The notes: generated by a model not told the origin, from the letters alone. A stretch of 64,000 nt of DNA from Mantis religiosa (GCA_030765055.1 CM060947.1:63466934-63530933); one strand, 5' to 3'; numbered from the stretch's first letter, positions 1 to 13,060 are shown. A program made the numbers and translations.

Positions 1-75
1 TTCAGTCTGGCTCTACCCTTTTGTAGTGCGTCCTACACACGGCTAGTGTGAAAGAACAATTAATTTCCAATTTCT
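1..75 (+). mobile_element. SINE-A 3' body, cut by window edge
   Basis: The window opens inside a copy of the tRNA-derived repeat called SINE-A here. Its body words (TTCAGTCTGGCTCTA and CACACGGCTAGTGTGAAAG) recur at 15.56-15.62 kb, 15.87-15.93 kb and 61.8 kb. The tRNA-like head lies outside the window. Confidence 0.6.
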
Positions 76-897
76 AAGTTAGTTTCTATTTATGAATTGT
101 TTAAAGCTGCTTACATTGTGGGTTAATTTCATTTGGTTATTCTGCTTCAGACTTGTTTTTTTACGTTCGTTGTGTAGTATATCTTATTTACAGAAGGTGT
201 AAGGCATCGAAACAGTTTATTGTAGTGCTGATTTAAGGGATGTTAAATTTCCTGAAGTCATGAAGCCATAGAAGGTATTACACTGAAATATTTATACGTT
301 GTAAACATTGCACATATTACATCAATATTGCCAAATGTTGAAGAATTAAACAACACCTAACAACAAGCCCAAACTAAAAATGCAAAGTTAACTGTTAAGT
401 GAAACAAAAACCAGTTTCGGGAACACATTTTGCATTTACTACCATGAACTTACGAGAAGTATAAGAAAATTGCATTTTACCCAAAAATGCGACACTGAAA
501 TGTTACTATAAAGACTCGTGTAAGGAATACGAAAAAAAGCTTTTAGAAAGGTTCGTGGGCGTTTGAACAACATTACTCAAAAACGCAAAGTCAGTGAAAT
601 ACAAAACATGCTATTTGAGTCCGGATTTTTTAAGAGTAATCAAGAAACCTGTTCCGAAAACGTACGTTCAAATAGATACGTTTCCTAAAATTCGATTTTT
701 CTCAAAATTTGCTCCAACGACTTACAATTACCACACATTTAAAGTATTTCCATGACCAATGTCTTCATATCTTCAATTTTCCAGGAATGGTCTCCGAGGT
801 TTTGTATAACTAAAAAAGCCTAAGCGATAGGCAAAATTTTAATAAAGCCTATTTAGACTGCAATAAAGCGACGGGATACAGATTTTGACATTGGTTC
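76..897. other. AT-rich spacer, nothing recognised
   Basis: No long open frame, tRNA-like box or repeat shared with the rest of the window was seen here. It ends at the TA target site of the first mariner copy. Confidence 0.5.
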
Positions 898-1799
898 TAC
901 GAGGGCTGTTCAATAAAGAATGATCACAATTTTTTGACAACGTACCTTTACTCATCCTTATAATTTTGATGGTCCTTCTCAAAGTAGTCTCCCCTGAATG
1001 CGATGCACTTGTCCCAGCGTCTCTGCCAGACTTCAAAGACATGCTAGAAACCATTTTTGAGAGATCCTTCAAAATCGCCTCCGCAGCCTTCACCACTGCT
1101 TCTGATGATGGATAATGCCTCCCACGAAGGCATTTCCTCAAGTTTTGGAATAGAAATGAGTCACACTGGGCTAAATCCGGACTATAAGGAGGGTGAGGGA
1201 TGCACTTCACGTTGCTTTTTGCAAGATATTCAGCAACAACATTGGCAATATGCGGCCGCACATTATCGTGGTGCAGCATCCGGCCTGTTTTATGGAAATG
1301 TGATCTTTTGCGCCTGATATGGTCCTGCAATGTTTTCAGGACATCCCTGTAGTATTGTCCAGTTACTGATGTGTGTGAAGGTACAACATGCTGATAAACC
1401 ATTCCATGAATATCAAAGAATGAGATGACTTTCCCAGCAGAAGCAACCACTTTTGCTTTTCGGGGGTTGGTGATGAAGGAGATTTACACATTGAGCTTTG
1501 CTGTTTGCTCTCAGGATCAAAATGATATAGCCAAGTTTCATCGGCAGTGATTACGTTTGAAAGAAACTCTGGATCTTCCTCTAACATCAACTTTAACTGC
1601 ATGTTAACTCCATTGCAGCGATACTGAATATGTCTGAACTTGGCTGGTTCTCACAGGCGGAAACCAGGAGCTCCAACACTGAAACTACTACGGCGTGTTT
1701 GTTTCACATTAAGCCAACAGAATATAATAAGATTGAATTTTAGTGCGAGGAATTATGACCGTAAAAATTATGATCAGTTTTTATTAAACAGCCCTCATA
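898..1799 (-). mobile_element. Mariner-like element, family 1 copy a (0.9-kb deleted form)
   Basis: Both ends carry the terminal inverted repeat CGAGGGCTGTTCAATAAAGA (right end diverged) flanked by TA, the mariner target duplication. At 902 bp it is about 400 bp shorter than a typical 1.3-kb mariner; the missing part is the transposase N-terminus. Four more copies of similar length lie in this window. Confidence 0.92.
948..1602 (-). pseudogene. Mariner transposase remnant (D,D34D)
   Basis: Cut-and-paste transposase of the IS630/Tc1/mariner superfamily, lacking its N-terminal DNA-binding half. The first catalytic aspartate is in TADETW near 1540. The second is in MLHHDN and the third in SPDLAQCD, with 34 residues between them, the mariner D34D signature. 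A frameshift at about 1450-1470 separates the first aspartate from the other two. The rest stays open to a stop near the left TIR. It starts at a Met in NMQLKLML, well inside the normal protein. Catalytically dead as it stands; the element could only move if supplied with transposase in trans. Confidence 0.9.
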
Positions 1800-4700
1800 T
1801 AAAACAAATTTAAAGCCTTAAATTTGAACCTCAATGTTACTTTTGGTGTGCGTAAATCATTTATTTAACTGCTTATAAATTAAATGTTTACAATTATCTG
1901 AAAAATAGCGATTTACAACTCTGTCATATATGTGCTATTTGGTTTCAAGAGCTGTAACACACTTGGAATGTTGAATGTTGATTAACTGTCACCCTCTTCT
2001 GTTAATTTGAAAATTTGATCTTTGAGAATATTCCCTAAAATTTAGCACTTAGGTTTCTTTTTTCCTTTTGTTGCCATTATCCACTAATCTAAGTTCATGA
2101 AAATTGATAATCGATCAAAACCTCTTTGACGTTCGGCAACTTCTCTGACTCTACTTTGCTGCGTGTAGCATACCTCAAAGGGAAACCTCCTTCTTATTGG
2201 GAGCAACTGGAACGCTCATTCTTTTGCGGAGTTTGTATCCTTATGATCACATTTTATCGTGCTCTTCAGACTAATTATAGAGTATTTTGCACACAATGTA
2301 AAACATTAAGTAAGAACATAACTAAAAATTGCAATAAAACAAAATATTGTTGAATTATTCCATTATCAAAAGAAAGGCAATTAGCAACGTCTCAGCTCAA
2401 AAGATACACATAGATACTGAGCACAGCGGAGGAAAGGATCATTTTAAGAATGTTTAATTTGAGATATATTCTATACACTATGTTTATACCTTAATTTATT
2501 CTTATTTACTTTTGTTTTTATGTAAAAGTATATTTAAATCTGAGATGACTGATAAATTGGAGATATGATAAGATGGTGCCTATCGATATCCTGGATATAA
2601 TTCCGCTACTATGGGGTCACCTAAAGGAAAAGCTGTACATAATATTAGAGGCCAAGAATGTTATAGGGGGCACCAATTAAGAGATACGGTGTTCAAAACG
2701 TGAACATAGTGAGGAATTTCATACGTTTATAACGTTTTGCACTTTGTATTTAATAAATATGATTTTTCCTTGTTACAGAAGTGTGGTCATTTTGAAATAC
2801 ATTTATCCAAAACGTACCAGCAATTATAACCTTCTATCAGGCTACAAGTAATGCACACTAATGACCAAGTTATAGTATTTTCTCGTTGATTTTTAAAATC
2901 ATTTGATTATAACTAAAGTATTACGTGATTGACGAAGTTTGCTTTAATAATTCCCTCATCCATATAATCAGCAAATCTAGTCACTGGAGCAAGATAATGA
3001 CTCGATTTGGTTTGTGGTTGTTGTTCAAAGGTGTAATGTTTTACCCGATAACGCCTTGAAATGACTCAATAATCTAGTTGAGATATCGTCTCTGTATTAT
3101 TCCTCTTGTGGGCATCACTTCCTATGATGACTATTTCACAGCGCCTCTGAAGCGTGCAATTTTATGAATGTTCTGCTGTTTCTCTGAAGATTTCATCATT
3201 CAAATTATTGTCGGAATATAACTTCTGGACTTAACGATGAAAAGGATGGCTAACTCTGTTAGGCATCATTCAGTATATTTTAGGCCTACTTTTGGTTGTG
3301 AGGCTTGCCGATATTTTACAGCTGTCCTGAGAATATGATTCTCAATGATATAAGGAAAAAAACTGTATTGCAACAAAATTGCTCTACATTCCGTTGAAAA
3401 TATTCATGATATACAATTTATTCATACAAACTTGTTTTTGTGCTTCCTATTACACATAGTAAAATGTCCATCTAAATGGTTTCAATACACATTCTGTTGC
3501 ATTCTGTTGCTGAAAAAATGCATACAGGAGGTTATTGAGTCAGGTAAATATTCATGAAATGTCACAATATGTCCATTTTGTTACTGGAAAGTATATGCAG
3601 GATTAACAAAATCCAAAAGAATAAAATCCATGTCATTTCACCGCGCAGCATCATTCAGTTATTTAAGACTTGTTTTGTAACACTATTTTGAAGGAAGAGG
3701 ATAATGAGTTGACCCATAAGTCCTGGCTCTTATTGAAAGTGAAGGAGTTCCGTGCAAAATAAAATGTTTTCAGAATGCATTTTATGTTCGATAAAACATT
3801 ATGTGCTGTACAAAATGTGTTTTGCATTTGTATACATACATACTGTTCGTTATTTTCAGGTAAATAAACTGGAGAGTCAAGTTAGCAAGGACAATTTTCG
3901 ACAAATTTTGCTCTTGAATTTAATCAAAGTCCTAGACAACAGAAGCTGCTTGCTCTAGAGATTCTTTTAAGCACTTCCTGAAGGAGCTGCTTCATTTTTG
4001 TATTCTGTTACATGAATTTATAATTTTTAATATGAAAGCCGCTAACAATTTTTTTATTTTTAAATGTGAGTTACTAATAAAACCGGTCAGCTGTTGAAGA
4101 TTTAGAATAAATAAGAAATATCACAAAAATAAAAATATTTGTAACAGAATTTCCACTTAACTTAAGAAGTTGATGTTAATAATTCCTTCGTCTTTATAAA
4201 TAAGAAGGAATATTTGTGTAATATTTGTTGCTTCAATACGACTAGCGTCATTTTATGTGTGATAAATAAGAAATGTTTTGGAGTTTAATAAAATTAGTTA
4301 AGATCCCTGAATTCAACATAAAATCTGTAATAAATTTTGGATACTTCCACAAAAGTCCAACGGTTTTGATTAAAACACCGCATGTAATATATATTTTCAT
4401 GACAAAGGAAATGAATGTCTTGAATTTTCTAAGAATTGCCTTTGAAATTCTCTCCATTCTGAACCACCTTTTCATAACTGGTAAATGGGTAAAAATTTAT
4501 GCACAGATAATTTGAATCTCGTTAAATCATATAATAATTTAATTCATATACAGTAGAACATTTCTAATACGGAACACGATCGTACCGGCATTTATTTTCC
4601 ATCTACATAAGTTTCGCTCTTAGAGAGGATTGTCTGAATGCAAAGAAATCACGAGATAGTTACCCAGGTTTACAGTAAAGGAATAATATAAAATTAAGCG

Positions 4701-5272
4701 TAAATTGCAATAGCCTGATATGTTAATGTTTACTGTATTTTATACTTACATACAATAATTGCAGTTAATTACCTAGTTTCTCTGTCTGTTTTCAATTGCT
4801 GCTATCCAATCAGCAACTGTCTGCAAATCAACATCATTTGCTTCACACACAGAATTCAAAACAATGTTATGGTGATGTGTGAAACTTTAGAGGCTTATAT
4901 TGGAAGCTCTGAAATGATCTTTAGCTAATTGTTTTGTTGTCTCTAAAGCTTGAGTCTAAAGCAATGGCCCAGAAATGGGAATTCCTATAGCATGCACCCT
5001 AAGAAACCACTCGAACACAGCACGATTTAATAAGGGTTTCGCTTTAGGCAGGTTGTACTGTATTTTATTTTATGGAATTGATAATTTAGGATATAGTCAT
5101 TGTCGACATCAATTTTCCAAATCCTTTATTTTTCTCACGTTGGAAGCGGTTCCAATTTTTTTTTGCTAGTTATGCAAAGAGAAATTCACCATTTAGCAAC
5201 TAGCTCTTACAATATTTGATTATCATTGAAGTCTAGTGTATTCGCTATTCCTGCTGTACGTGCAAGGACATG
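1800..5272. other. 3.5-kb AT-rich spacer, no gene recognised
   Basis: Only short open frames (up to about 80 codons, biased to Phe/Ile/Lys/Asn) occur, as expected by chance in AT-rich DNA. No repeat end, tRNA box or domain motif was recognised. Intron or intergenic sequence cannot be told apart. Confidence 0.5.
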
Positions 5273-6605
5273 TACGAGACATGCTTTTTAAGTCAGTACC
5301 ATTTTGGAATTTAAAAAGCCATGCATAGATATCGCAATAATTTTATTTTTACATGAAAGCCTGTACCTTAATCTACCTTTCTACATAATTTCCGTGAATA
5401 TTGAGGCACTTGTCATAACGTGGCACCCGTTTTTGAATACCCTCCTCATAAAATTCTGCCGCCTGACGTGTTAACTACTGTATCACAACTGTTTTGACTT
5501 CGTTGTCGTCTTGAAGACGCTGACCGTCCAGATGTTTCTTCAAGTGCAGGAACAAATGGTAGTCACTGGGCGCCAGATCAGGGCTGTATGGAGAATGATC
5601 TAGAGTTTCCCATTGAAAAGATTTGATGAGATCTTTGGTCCTATTAGCCACATGAGGACGGGAATTGTCATGCAGCAAAACGACACCCTTACTGAACTTG
5701 CCACGTCTTTTGTTCTGGATTGCACGGCGGAGATTTTTCAAGTCTCACAATATGACGCTGCATTGATTGTCTCATTACGAGGCAGAAACTCCACTAGCAA
5801 TACTCCTTTTCTGTCCCAAAAAACTGTGCACATGATTTTCCGGGCAGAAATTGTTTGCTTAAACTTCACTTTTGTGGGTGATGATGAATGTCACCATTCC
5901 ATGGCTTGTTGTTTCGATTCTGGTGTGACGTGGGCCACCCATGTTTCGTCACCAGTAACAATTTGGTCTGAAAAATCTTCACCTACACTGTGGTACCGCT
6001 CAAAGAAAGTCAATGCACTGCCTAAACGTTGGGTTTTGTGCAAATCCGTCAACATTTTCGGAACCCAACCTGAACACAATTTCCGGTACTTCAAGTTCTC
6101 GGTCACAATGCGATACAAAATACTACGAGAATATTGAGGAAAATAGTCGCACAATGGTGAAATTGTAAAGCGTCTGTTTTCTCTCACCTTTTCGTCCACT
6201 TTCTGCACCAAATCTTCAGTAACGTACGAAGGACGCCTACTCCGTTCTTCATCATGCACATTTGTACGGCCATCTTTAAATGCTCTCATCCATTTCCTTG
6301 CCATTCCATCACTCATAATGTTTTGTCCGTAAACTACACAGATCTCACGATGAATATCGATCGGTTTTACGCCTTTAGCACTAAGAAATCGTATAACAGC
6401 CCGTACTTCACAATCGGCGGGACTCACGATTGTCGGAGGCATCTTAAACACTCAGTAACCAACGTATACAATGAAGAATCAGACTGTAATGGGGTAAGTG
6501 CGTAGACAAGAGATGTAGGTAACCGGCGCGCATGCGCGGAACGCCGACCGTAGAGCTGCGGCGGCGGAATAGCAAAACGGTACTGACTTAAAAAACATGC
6601 CTATA
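5273..6605 (-). mobile_element. Mariner-like element, family 2, near full length
   Basis: About 1.33 kb, bounded by inverted repeats AGACATGCTTTTTAAGTCAG at the left and its near match at 6572-6602 on the other strand. This is full mariner length and covers a transposase from the first Met to the C-terminal stop. The exact TA duplication is blurred by substitutions next to the TIRs. It is distinct from the 0.9-kb family 1 copies in both TIR and protein. Confidence 0.9.
5373..6442 (-). pseudogene. Mariner transposase, full length but disabled
   Basis: About 355 codons, the usual mariner length. The N-terminal helix-turn-helix region (FLSAKGVKPIDIHREI, then WMRAFKDGRT and the linker EERSRRPS) is intact. 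The first catalytic Asp is in VTGDETW, the second in LLHDNSRPH, the third in SPDLAPSD, again 34 residues apart. Lesions visible: the first ORF ends after the SKQQAMEW segment (about 5891) and the frame resumes at 5741; a TAG then interrupts the C-terminus after VKTVVIQ, although coding similarity continues to a natural stop at 5373. Start chosen at MPPTIVS; a Met three codons upstream is possible. Confidence 0.88.
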
Positions 6606-6774
6606 TAATATAAGCATTCCTGCTGGTGTGAATCTGGATTAACTTGAAGTAGATGAAATAACACTTTGTTTAAAGAATGATCTGTTGAAGAATGAACAGT
6701 GAAGCTCTATGTATCACATAGTAAAAATGTGATTTATTAAAAATGTGCATACATGTTCCAATACGTAATATTGG

Positions 6775-6983
6775 AGGAACGTACGTTCAAGAGGTCCCAA
6801 GCTTGAATCTCGATGAGGGTGAGTTACCTATCTAAGGTTTTTTTCGGGGTTTGCCCTTACTCTGAAAGACGAATGTCGGGTAACTCTAAGGTGCTCCGTG
6901 GACCCTGGACTCATTTGAGCATCATTTCACCCATTCCATTCGTCGTACGATAGACTTAACGCTGGAGGACGTACATTAAATAA
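6775..6983 (+). mobile_element. SINE-B, head truncated
   Basis: Matches the SINE at 47288-47522 from the B-box region onward: AGAGGTCCCAAGCTTGAATC, GGTGAGTTACCT, GACGAATGTCGGGTAACTCT, and the 3' GGAGGACGTA. The A-box part of the tRNA-like head is missing. Other copies lie near 37.0 kb and 56.4 kb. Confidence 0.75.
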
Positions 6984-7159
6984 AAAGGAGGAACACATCT
7001 CCTCGGTTCTTTCGGAACCAGTGACACCCATGTTTTGAAATGTCAAAATATACCCAACGTTTGCGTGTGTATTTGTGTTTATCTTTTGGTGGCTCCATTC
7101 TTTCCGCACAATGATTTTCACATTAGCGGAGCAGATTTGTGTTGCGCCAGCTATCGCCT

Positions 7160-7711
7160 TTAATCTAGTTTTAATAATGCGGAACATGTCAGATTTATAC
7201 TGGTTATTAGTGCTCTTCCAGATACACCCGCTCTGTTATTAAGGCACTGGGATGTTTTAACGAAGCTACCATAAACGTCTGGCCCTCACTGAGGTTGGTA
7301 AAGCAATGGGGTGGGCATAACGTCCGCCAGGGGGAGAGCAAAATAAAAATAAAGGCACGGAACGTTCTGGTGGATATAAATTTCTACCTGTTTGAAACCG
7401 CATTCACCGCGATTAACTTCTTTCGGAGTGTGCTGGAACTTTGTGGAAAAAGAAGGGGAATAATTTGCTAGTGGAGATCTCAGCGTCGGGAAAACCATTA
7501 GTGCAACACAGGGGTCGTCATAACAACCCTCTGACTTTCTGCCGGTAAAAGCATTTTCCCTCCCTTTGAATGGAAACTGCTTGCATGAAAGAAAATTCTT
7601 TGGTATACGTGCACAAAGAAAGTATTGATACAATTTTCTCAGCTTTGAGCATATATAACTACACATTTCACTGTAAAGCAATAACATTATGCGGAAAGTT
7701 GTAATGGACAT
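7160..7711 (-). other. Unrecognised open frame, one internal stop
   Basis: A 141-codon minus-strand ORF (7711 to 7286) ends in ADVMPTPLLYQPQ and a TGA. Past that stop the same frame stays open another 42 codons to 7160. Composition is less AT-biased than neighbouring spurious ORFs, with several Pro and Cys. I recognise no domain, signal peptide or transposon motif. It could be a retroelement fragment, a host pseudogene or chance. Confidence 0.2.
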
Positions 7712-8138
7712 AGCATTTTAGCGGAAATATGAATTACAAAAATAATGCTGTTTCATTTTCACTTTCTTCAAAAAAAGAGCACATAAAAGCAGCAATTATA
7801 CAAGCAAATGAAATGATAATACATAATGATACGAGAAGGTACATTAGTTTTTGAAGTGAGTACCCACACTTTCACGAGTAAAGTGGAAATTATGCCTTTC
7901 AACCACTGGAGCAAAAGCTGTGATTTTATTATAACAAAAGCTCCAGATGTGCTTAAATGTATGATTTCTATTACTACAAATTTCATCATTAAATTGGCAT
8001 TCAAGAAGTTAAAGGGTGGTCATAGACAAATAAGAGTGAAAAAAGCCAAACAAGAGAGACAGAAAGACAGGGAGAAAGAAAGGAACTAATCTTTCAGTAA
8101 TTGCTAAACAAGCACTTTACAACAGAGAAAAGGAGGGC

Positions 8139-8301
8139 TTAGTCATCCATGGCCTAGGGGGACATGATCTCTGGTTCTCGAAGTCTCGGGTTCAAATATA
8201 GAAGTAAAGCCGGTGGTCCAGTGGTCTAGTGTTGTAGATTTACAGTGTGTAAAGGAACCTGAAGCATGATAAAATGGCCTATGAGCAAAATTAAGTGCTC
8301 C
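8139..8301 (+). mobile_element. SINE-C copy
   Basis: tRNA-like head CATGGCCTAGGGGGACATG followed by a B-box-like TCGGGTTCAAA, then a body shared with the copy at 41.47-41.66 kb (GAAGTAAAGCCGGTGGTCC, TAGATTTACAG, GAGCAAAAT). The ATT array starts directly at its 3' end, so the array may have grown from the SINE tail. Confidence 0.6.
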
Positions 8302-8935
<634 letters not shown>

Positions 8936-9755
8936 CGAATATTATGTTGGGGCAACTCAGTAGAAAGTATATATATATATTTCTTATGCAAAAGAAGGTT
9001 ATAAGAATCATTACTAACACCCACAACAGATGTTCCTGTAAAGATCCTTTTAGAAGATTGAAGATATTAACACTTCCTTGCATGTATATATTCTCGATCC
9101 TAAAATCCTTTGTATGCAGTCGTGCCTTATTTGCAATAAATAATGTAATTCACAGAATAAACACTAGACAAAAGTATAATATCCATTATCCCAGTGCTAA
9201 ACTTTCTTGCTTCCAGAAAGGTGTGCATTATGAAACTATCAACATATTTGGCGTACTTCCTAATGTTCTTAAAGAAAAAATTGATAATTTCGGTGCTTTT
9301 AAAAATGCTGTTAGAGAGTACCTTTGCTCAAAATCTTTTTATTCTGTACAAGATTATCTGAATGACAAATTATCCTGATAATACTTCTGTATCTCTTTAA
9401 GTAATATCTAACTGTTCCAATGACAAATCATTACCAATAAATCTTTGATGCATGTTGAAAGTTTATTTTTAATGTATATGTATTTAAGGAATAACAAGAA
9501 TGGTATCCATTGCAAAAAGGTTGAGACGTACTGGCACAAGCCAAGTGAAAGCTGAATTAAAAAGTGTTTGATTTTGTATCATATACAATTATCCCTGCTT
9601 TGTATTCCATAATGTTGTTCATATTGCCTGAGTACTATGTGTCTTATGTTAACTTTTGTACATATATATGCTATTAAACTTTATACCTCTGGATATGTTC
9701 AATGTTCACAGCCTTTTCTGGCTACAAGTAAACCAATCTAATCTAATATAATTAC
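8936..9755 (+). pseudogene. Non-LTR retrotransposon 3' end (RT C-terminal domain)
   Basis: Open reading from the ATT array to 9378. It shows the C-terminal thumb/connection pattern of CR1/Jockey-type reverse transcriptases: KKVIRIITNTHNRCSCKD, FRRLKILTLPCMYIFSILK, then NTRQKYNIHYPSAKLS, INIFGVLPN and a short basic C-terminus. The catalytic fingers and palm are absent, so it is 5' truncated. Downstream is a 3' UTR ending in the short ATCTAATCTAAT tandem repeat, a common LINE tail, directly before the TA of the next mariner. Clade assignment is from memory of family patterns. Confidence 0.75.
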
Positions 9756-10669
9756 TACGAGGGCTGTTCAATAAAGAATGATCACACTTTTTTGACAACG
9801 TACCTTTACTCATCCTCATAATTTTGATGGACCTTCTCAAAATAGTCTCCCTATATGCGATGCCTTGTCCCAGCGTTTCTGCCAGTCTTCAATGACATGC
9901 TGGAAACCATTTTTTGAGAGATCATTCAAAAACGTCTCCTCAACCTTCACCACGACTTCTGATGATGGATAATGCCTCACACGAAGGCATTTCTTCAAGT
10001 TAGGGAATAGAAAAAAGTCACATGGGGCTAAATCTGGACGATAGGGAGGGTGAGGGATGCACTTCACGTTGCTTTTTGCAAGATATTCAGCAACAACATT
10101 CACAATATGCGGCCGCGCATTATCGTGGTACAGCATCCAGCCTGCTTCATGGAAATGTGGTCATTTGCGCTGATATGGACTTGAAATGTTTACAGGGCTT
10201 CCCTGTAGTATTGTCCAGTTACTGATGTGTGTGCAGGTACAACGTGCTGATAAACCATTCCATGAATATCAAAGAATGAGATCACCATAACTTTCCCAGC
10301 AGAAGCAACCACTTTTTCTTTTTGTGGGGTTGGTGATGAAGGAGATTTCTACACTGAGCTTTCTTGTTTGCTCTCAAGATCAGAATAATGTAGACAAATT
10401 CCGTCAGCAGTGATTTCGTTTGAAAGAAACCCCGGATCCTCCTCTAACATCAACTTTAACTGCATGTTAGCCCCATTGCAGCGGTAGGCGATACTGAATA
10501 TGTCTGAACTTGGCTGGTTCTCACAGGCGGGAACCAGGAGTACCAATAGTTAAACTACTACGGCGTGTTTGTTTCACATTAAGCTAACTGAATATAATAA
10601 GTTTGAATTTTACTGCGAGAAATTATGATCTTAAAAATTATGATCATTCTTTATTGAACAGCCCTCGTA
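9756..10669 (-). mobile_element. Mariner-like element, family 1 copy b
   Basis: TIRs CGAGGGCTGTTCAATAAAGA at 9758 and its complement ending at 10667, flanked by TA at both sides. Length 914 bp. Same left and right structure as the copy at 898-1799. Confidence 0.94.
9806..10465 (-). pseudogene. Mariner transposase remnant (D,D34D)
   Basis: N-terminally truncated family 1 transposase. The second and third catalytic Asp are kept in MLYHDNARPH and DLAPCDFFLF. The first-Asp motif reads ITADGICLH, so the usual Glu-Thr-Trp after that Asp is lost. Frameshifts lie near 10330-10350 (between Asp1 and Asp2) and near the C-terminus. Upstream of the Met the frame is open through LLVPACENQPSSDIFSIAYR, which belongs to the shared 5' leader of the deleted family rather than a normal N-terminal domain. 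Confidence 0.88.
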
Positions 10670-11063
10670 TTATTATTACTATTATTATTAATTATTATAT
10701 CTGAATAAAAACTGTTGATGCGTCTTAAAATTTACTTTTGAGAAAGTTTTCTTCAGTTTTATTTTTGTATTTTTCGAGACTTAGCATTTTGGAAAGTTAA
10801 GGTACTTCCAAGTATTATTACTTTTCCGCTAGAGCTTACAGTTATTACTAGGGAACGGAGTTTTAGGTAAATACATCTTTTTATGTAATTAAATATTTTG
10901 CAAAAGGTAGTTATTTTTACGTATTTTATGCGTTTAATCATATCTTGTGCATATTTTACGTATTTTGTGAGAAACCTTCTGTGCATATCCGCACCTTAGT
11001 GTAGATTACGAACGGTCAACAGCACGAAACTTGCAGGAAAGAGATTTCAATGTCAGAGTACTT
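10670..11063. other. AT-rich spacer
   Basis: A few ATT triplets next to the mariner end, then AT-rich sequence with no recognised feature. Confidence 0.5.
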
Positions 11064-12230
11064 GAACACAAGTTGCAAAATATATACTAAAATAATAAAT
11101 AGCTGACTGAAAACTATTACAGAATGCCTTATAGGAGAAGAGCAGAGTGGATTCCGCAATGGCCGATCCTGTAAGATGATGTATTTGTTCTTAATCAAAA
11201 GAATTTGGAAACACATATCGCATTCATTGACCTGGCAAAGGCTTTTGATAGAATAAATAGATCAAAACTGTGGCGAATATTAGAAAGTAAGGGTTACCCA
11301 CCAGATATTATTAATGCAATAAAAGGCATATACACAAATACAACTATAGGAATTGATACTAGGAAGAGGTTAACAGAACAAATTTCTACCAATACTGGAC
11401 TAAGACAAGGGTAATGCTTATCACCTACTCTTTTAGTATATATGGAAGATATTCTAAATGAATGGAAGATTTTTGTAGACCCAGGAATCAAAATAAAAGA
11501 AAATATTTATATGAATACCCTGCTGTTTGGGGATGACCAAACATTGATTCATCGCAATGAAAGTCAACTGAAAAAATCAATGTATATTCTAAATAATACA
11601 GTAAAAAGTATAATTTTAAAATATCAGAAGAAAAAACAAAAATCATGGTTTTAAAGGAAATTATAATGGAAGATCAAAAATTGTTTTTGGAAATAAGATT
11701 TTAGAACAAATATCAAGTTTTAAATATATAGGATGTAACATAAGTTTTAGAAACAATGCTTATACAGAAGAAAAGGTAAACAAATTCCGAGAAATATGTG
11801 GGACAATCCAAGGAACTTTTAAAAACAGAGTGAGAGGGATACAAAAATGAAAATGTATAAGGTAATGGATATTTCAACTTTACTATATGGAAGTGAATCC
11901 TGGGTGCCAACACAAAAGGATTTAAATAAAATACAGACTTCAGAAATGAAATTTTTAAGAAGTGTTAAAGGATGTACAATATTTGACAAAATAAGAAATG
12001 AGGATATTAGAAAGGTATTAGAAATCGAACCAATCCATGACAAAATATCAGAACGAAGGCAACAATGGCATGAACATATATTAAGAATGGATGACGGAAG
12101 ATATCCAAGTGCAGTATTAAACTATATTCCAAAAGGAAGAAGAGACAGAGGACGACCTAGGAAACGCTGGAGAGATCTATGAAGCCGGAACGTGTGATAT
12201 ACCCAAACCATGGAGTGAAGAAGAAGAGGA
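11064..12230 (+). pseudogene. Non-LTR retrotransposon RT remnant, LINE-1x copy a
   Basis: Reverse-transcriptase domain of a LINE, broken by stops and frameshifts. In order: EEQSGFRNGRSC (about 11137), FIDLAKAFDRI holding the first catalytic Asp (11226), a GLRQG block followed by a stop (11398), and LLFGDDQT at 11521, where canonical FADD has become FGDD. The C-terminal part 11847-12182 is a clean ORF with LLYGSESW, EMKFLRSVKG, RRQQWHEHILRMDDGR and GRRDRGRPRKRW, the usual tail of this class. 5' truncated: the endonuclease is missing. A second copy lies at 20889-22100 on the other strand. Confidence 0.88.
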
Positions 12231-12523
12231 GTACTTGAACTCAACACGAGTAGTATCCAGTGAGATGGCCTACCCTTAATAAACAGGTCAGCAAATAGTT
12301 TATGTTGTGATAACAAACAGCTTTTCTTTCCTCTGTACCTATTCGAGATATTCATTCTCCTTCACTTTAGTTCAGAAGTGCAGGGTAATGCTTAACATGC
12401 GTGTTTTATATACCGAAACGCTGAAGGTAAAAGGCGTAGCAGTTATTTTAGATATTTCATGTTTTGTTAGGAATAGTCAAAGAGATTAGTATTTGTAATA
12501 AAATAAATAATGTAAAGTAGGTA
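12231..12523. other. Spacer
   Basis: No recognised feature; possibly includes the 3' UTR of the preceding LINE. Confidence 0.4.
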
Positions 12524-12850
12524 ATGGTGTAACCATGACAACGTAATATAAGAAGAAGTTGTTAAATGTTTTAAAAGATTTTGTTCTTCTGCTTATGAAG
12601 GTCTTAGGGGTAAGACGTGTATTTGTCTCTCCGAGTGTGTGCAGAAACAATTTTGTGTGTGCATCAAAGATACACAAGTAGCGTGTGCGCGAGAAAAGAA
12701 GTAGTTCATCGTGGCATATACCGCTGGTTCTAAAAAGACTACATTAATAATATTTAAAATTGTATCAAAGAGTTTAATAACGTTTATGAGGAATTAAATT
12801 TCCATTTTAAACAAGAAAGTATTATATTTTCACTCTTAAAAAGTTATAAT
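12524..12850 (+). repeat. Dispersed repeat E, copy 1
   Basis: Shares AGACGTGTATTTG(T/A)..CTCTCCGAG, GCAGAAACAATT, GTGCAT and downstream AT-rich blocks with 28.70-29.06 kb. The TGTGTGTG stretch here is only a few units, while the second copy has an 82-bp TG array at the same spot. Unclassified. Confidence 0.65.
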
Positions 12851-12865
12851 ACTAAATTTATCAGC

Positions 12866-13060
12866 CCCGTTACCGGGACCTGGGAAAGGAAAAGAACCCA
12901 TCGCTCAAGAAATACACATGCACCTATTTATCCAGAGTTGCAGGGGAAACTTCTAAATTTCTTAAAGATCGTCACCATATGTGAGAAATTAATCTGCATC
13001 CACCTTCATCCCAAGGTGCATCATCATAGAATCTTCAAACATCGCATGAGCACAAAATTC
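12866..13060 (+). repeat. Dispersed repeat H, copy 1
   Basis: Shares ordered words with 59.20-59.38 kb: GACCTGGG, CCATCGCTC, AGAGTT.CAGGG, AAACTTCTA, GATCG.CACCA, GTGAGAAATT and ATCATCCCA-like text. No coding motif or tRNA boxes seen. The rest of 13.06-13.35 kb holds nothing recognised. Confidence 0.55.

Noticed and set aside
5613..6137. 174-codon plus-strand frame
   Set aside because: Antisense to the family 2 mariner transposase, which carries the real motifs.
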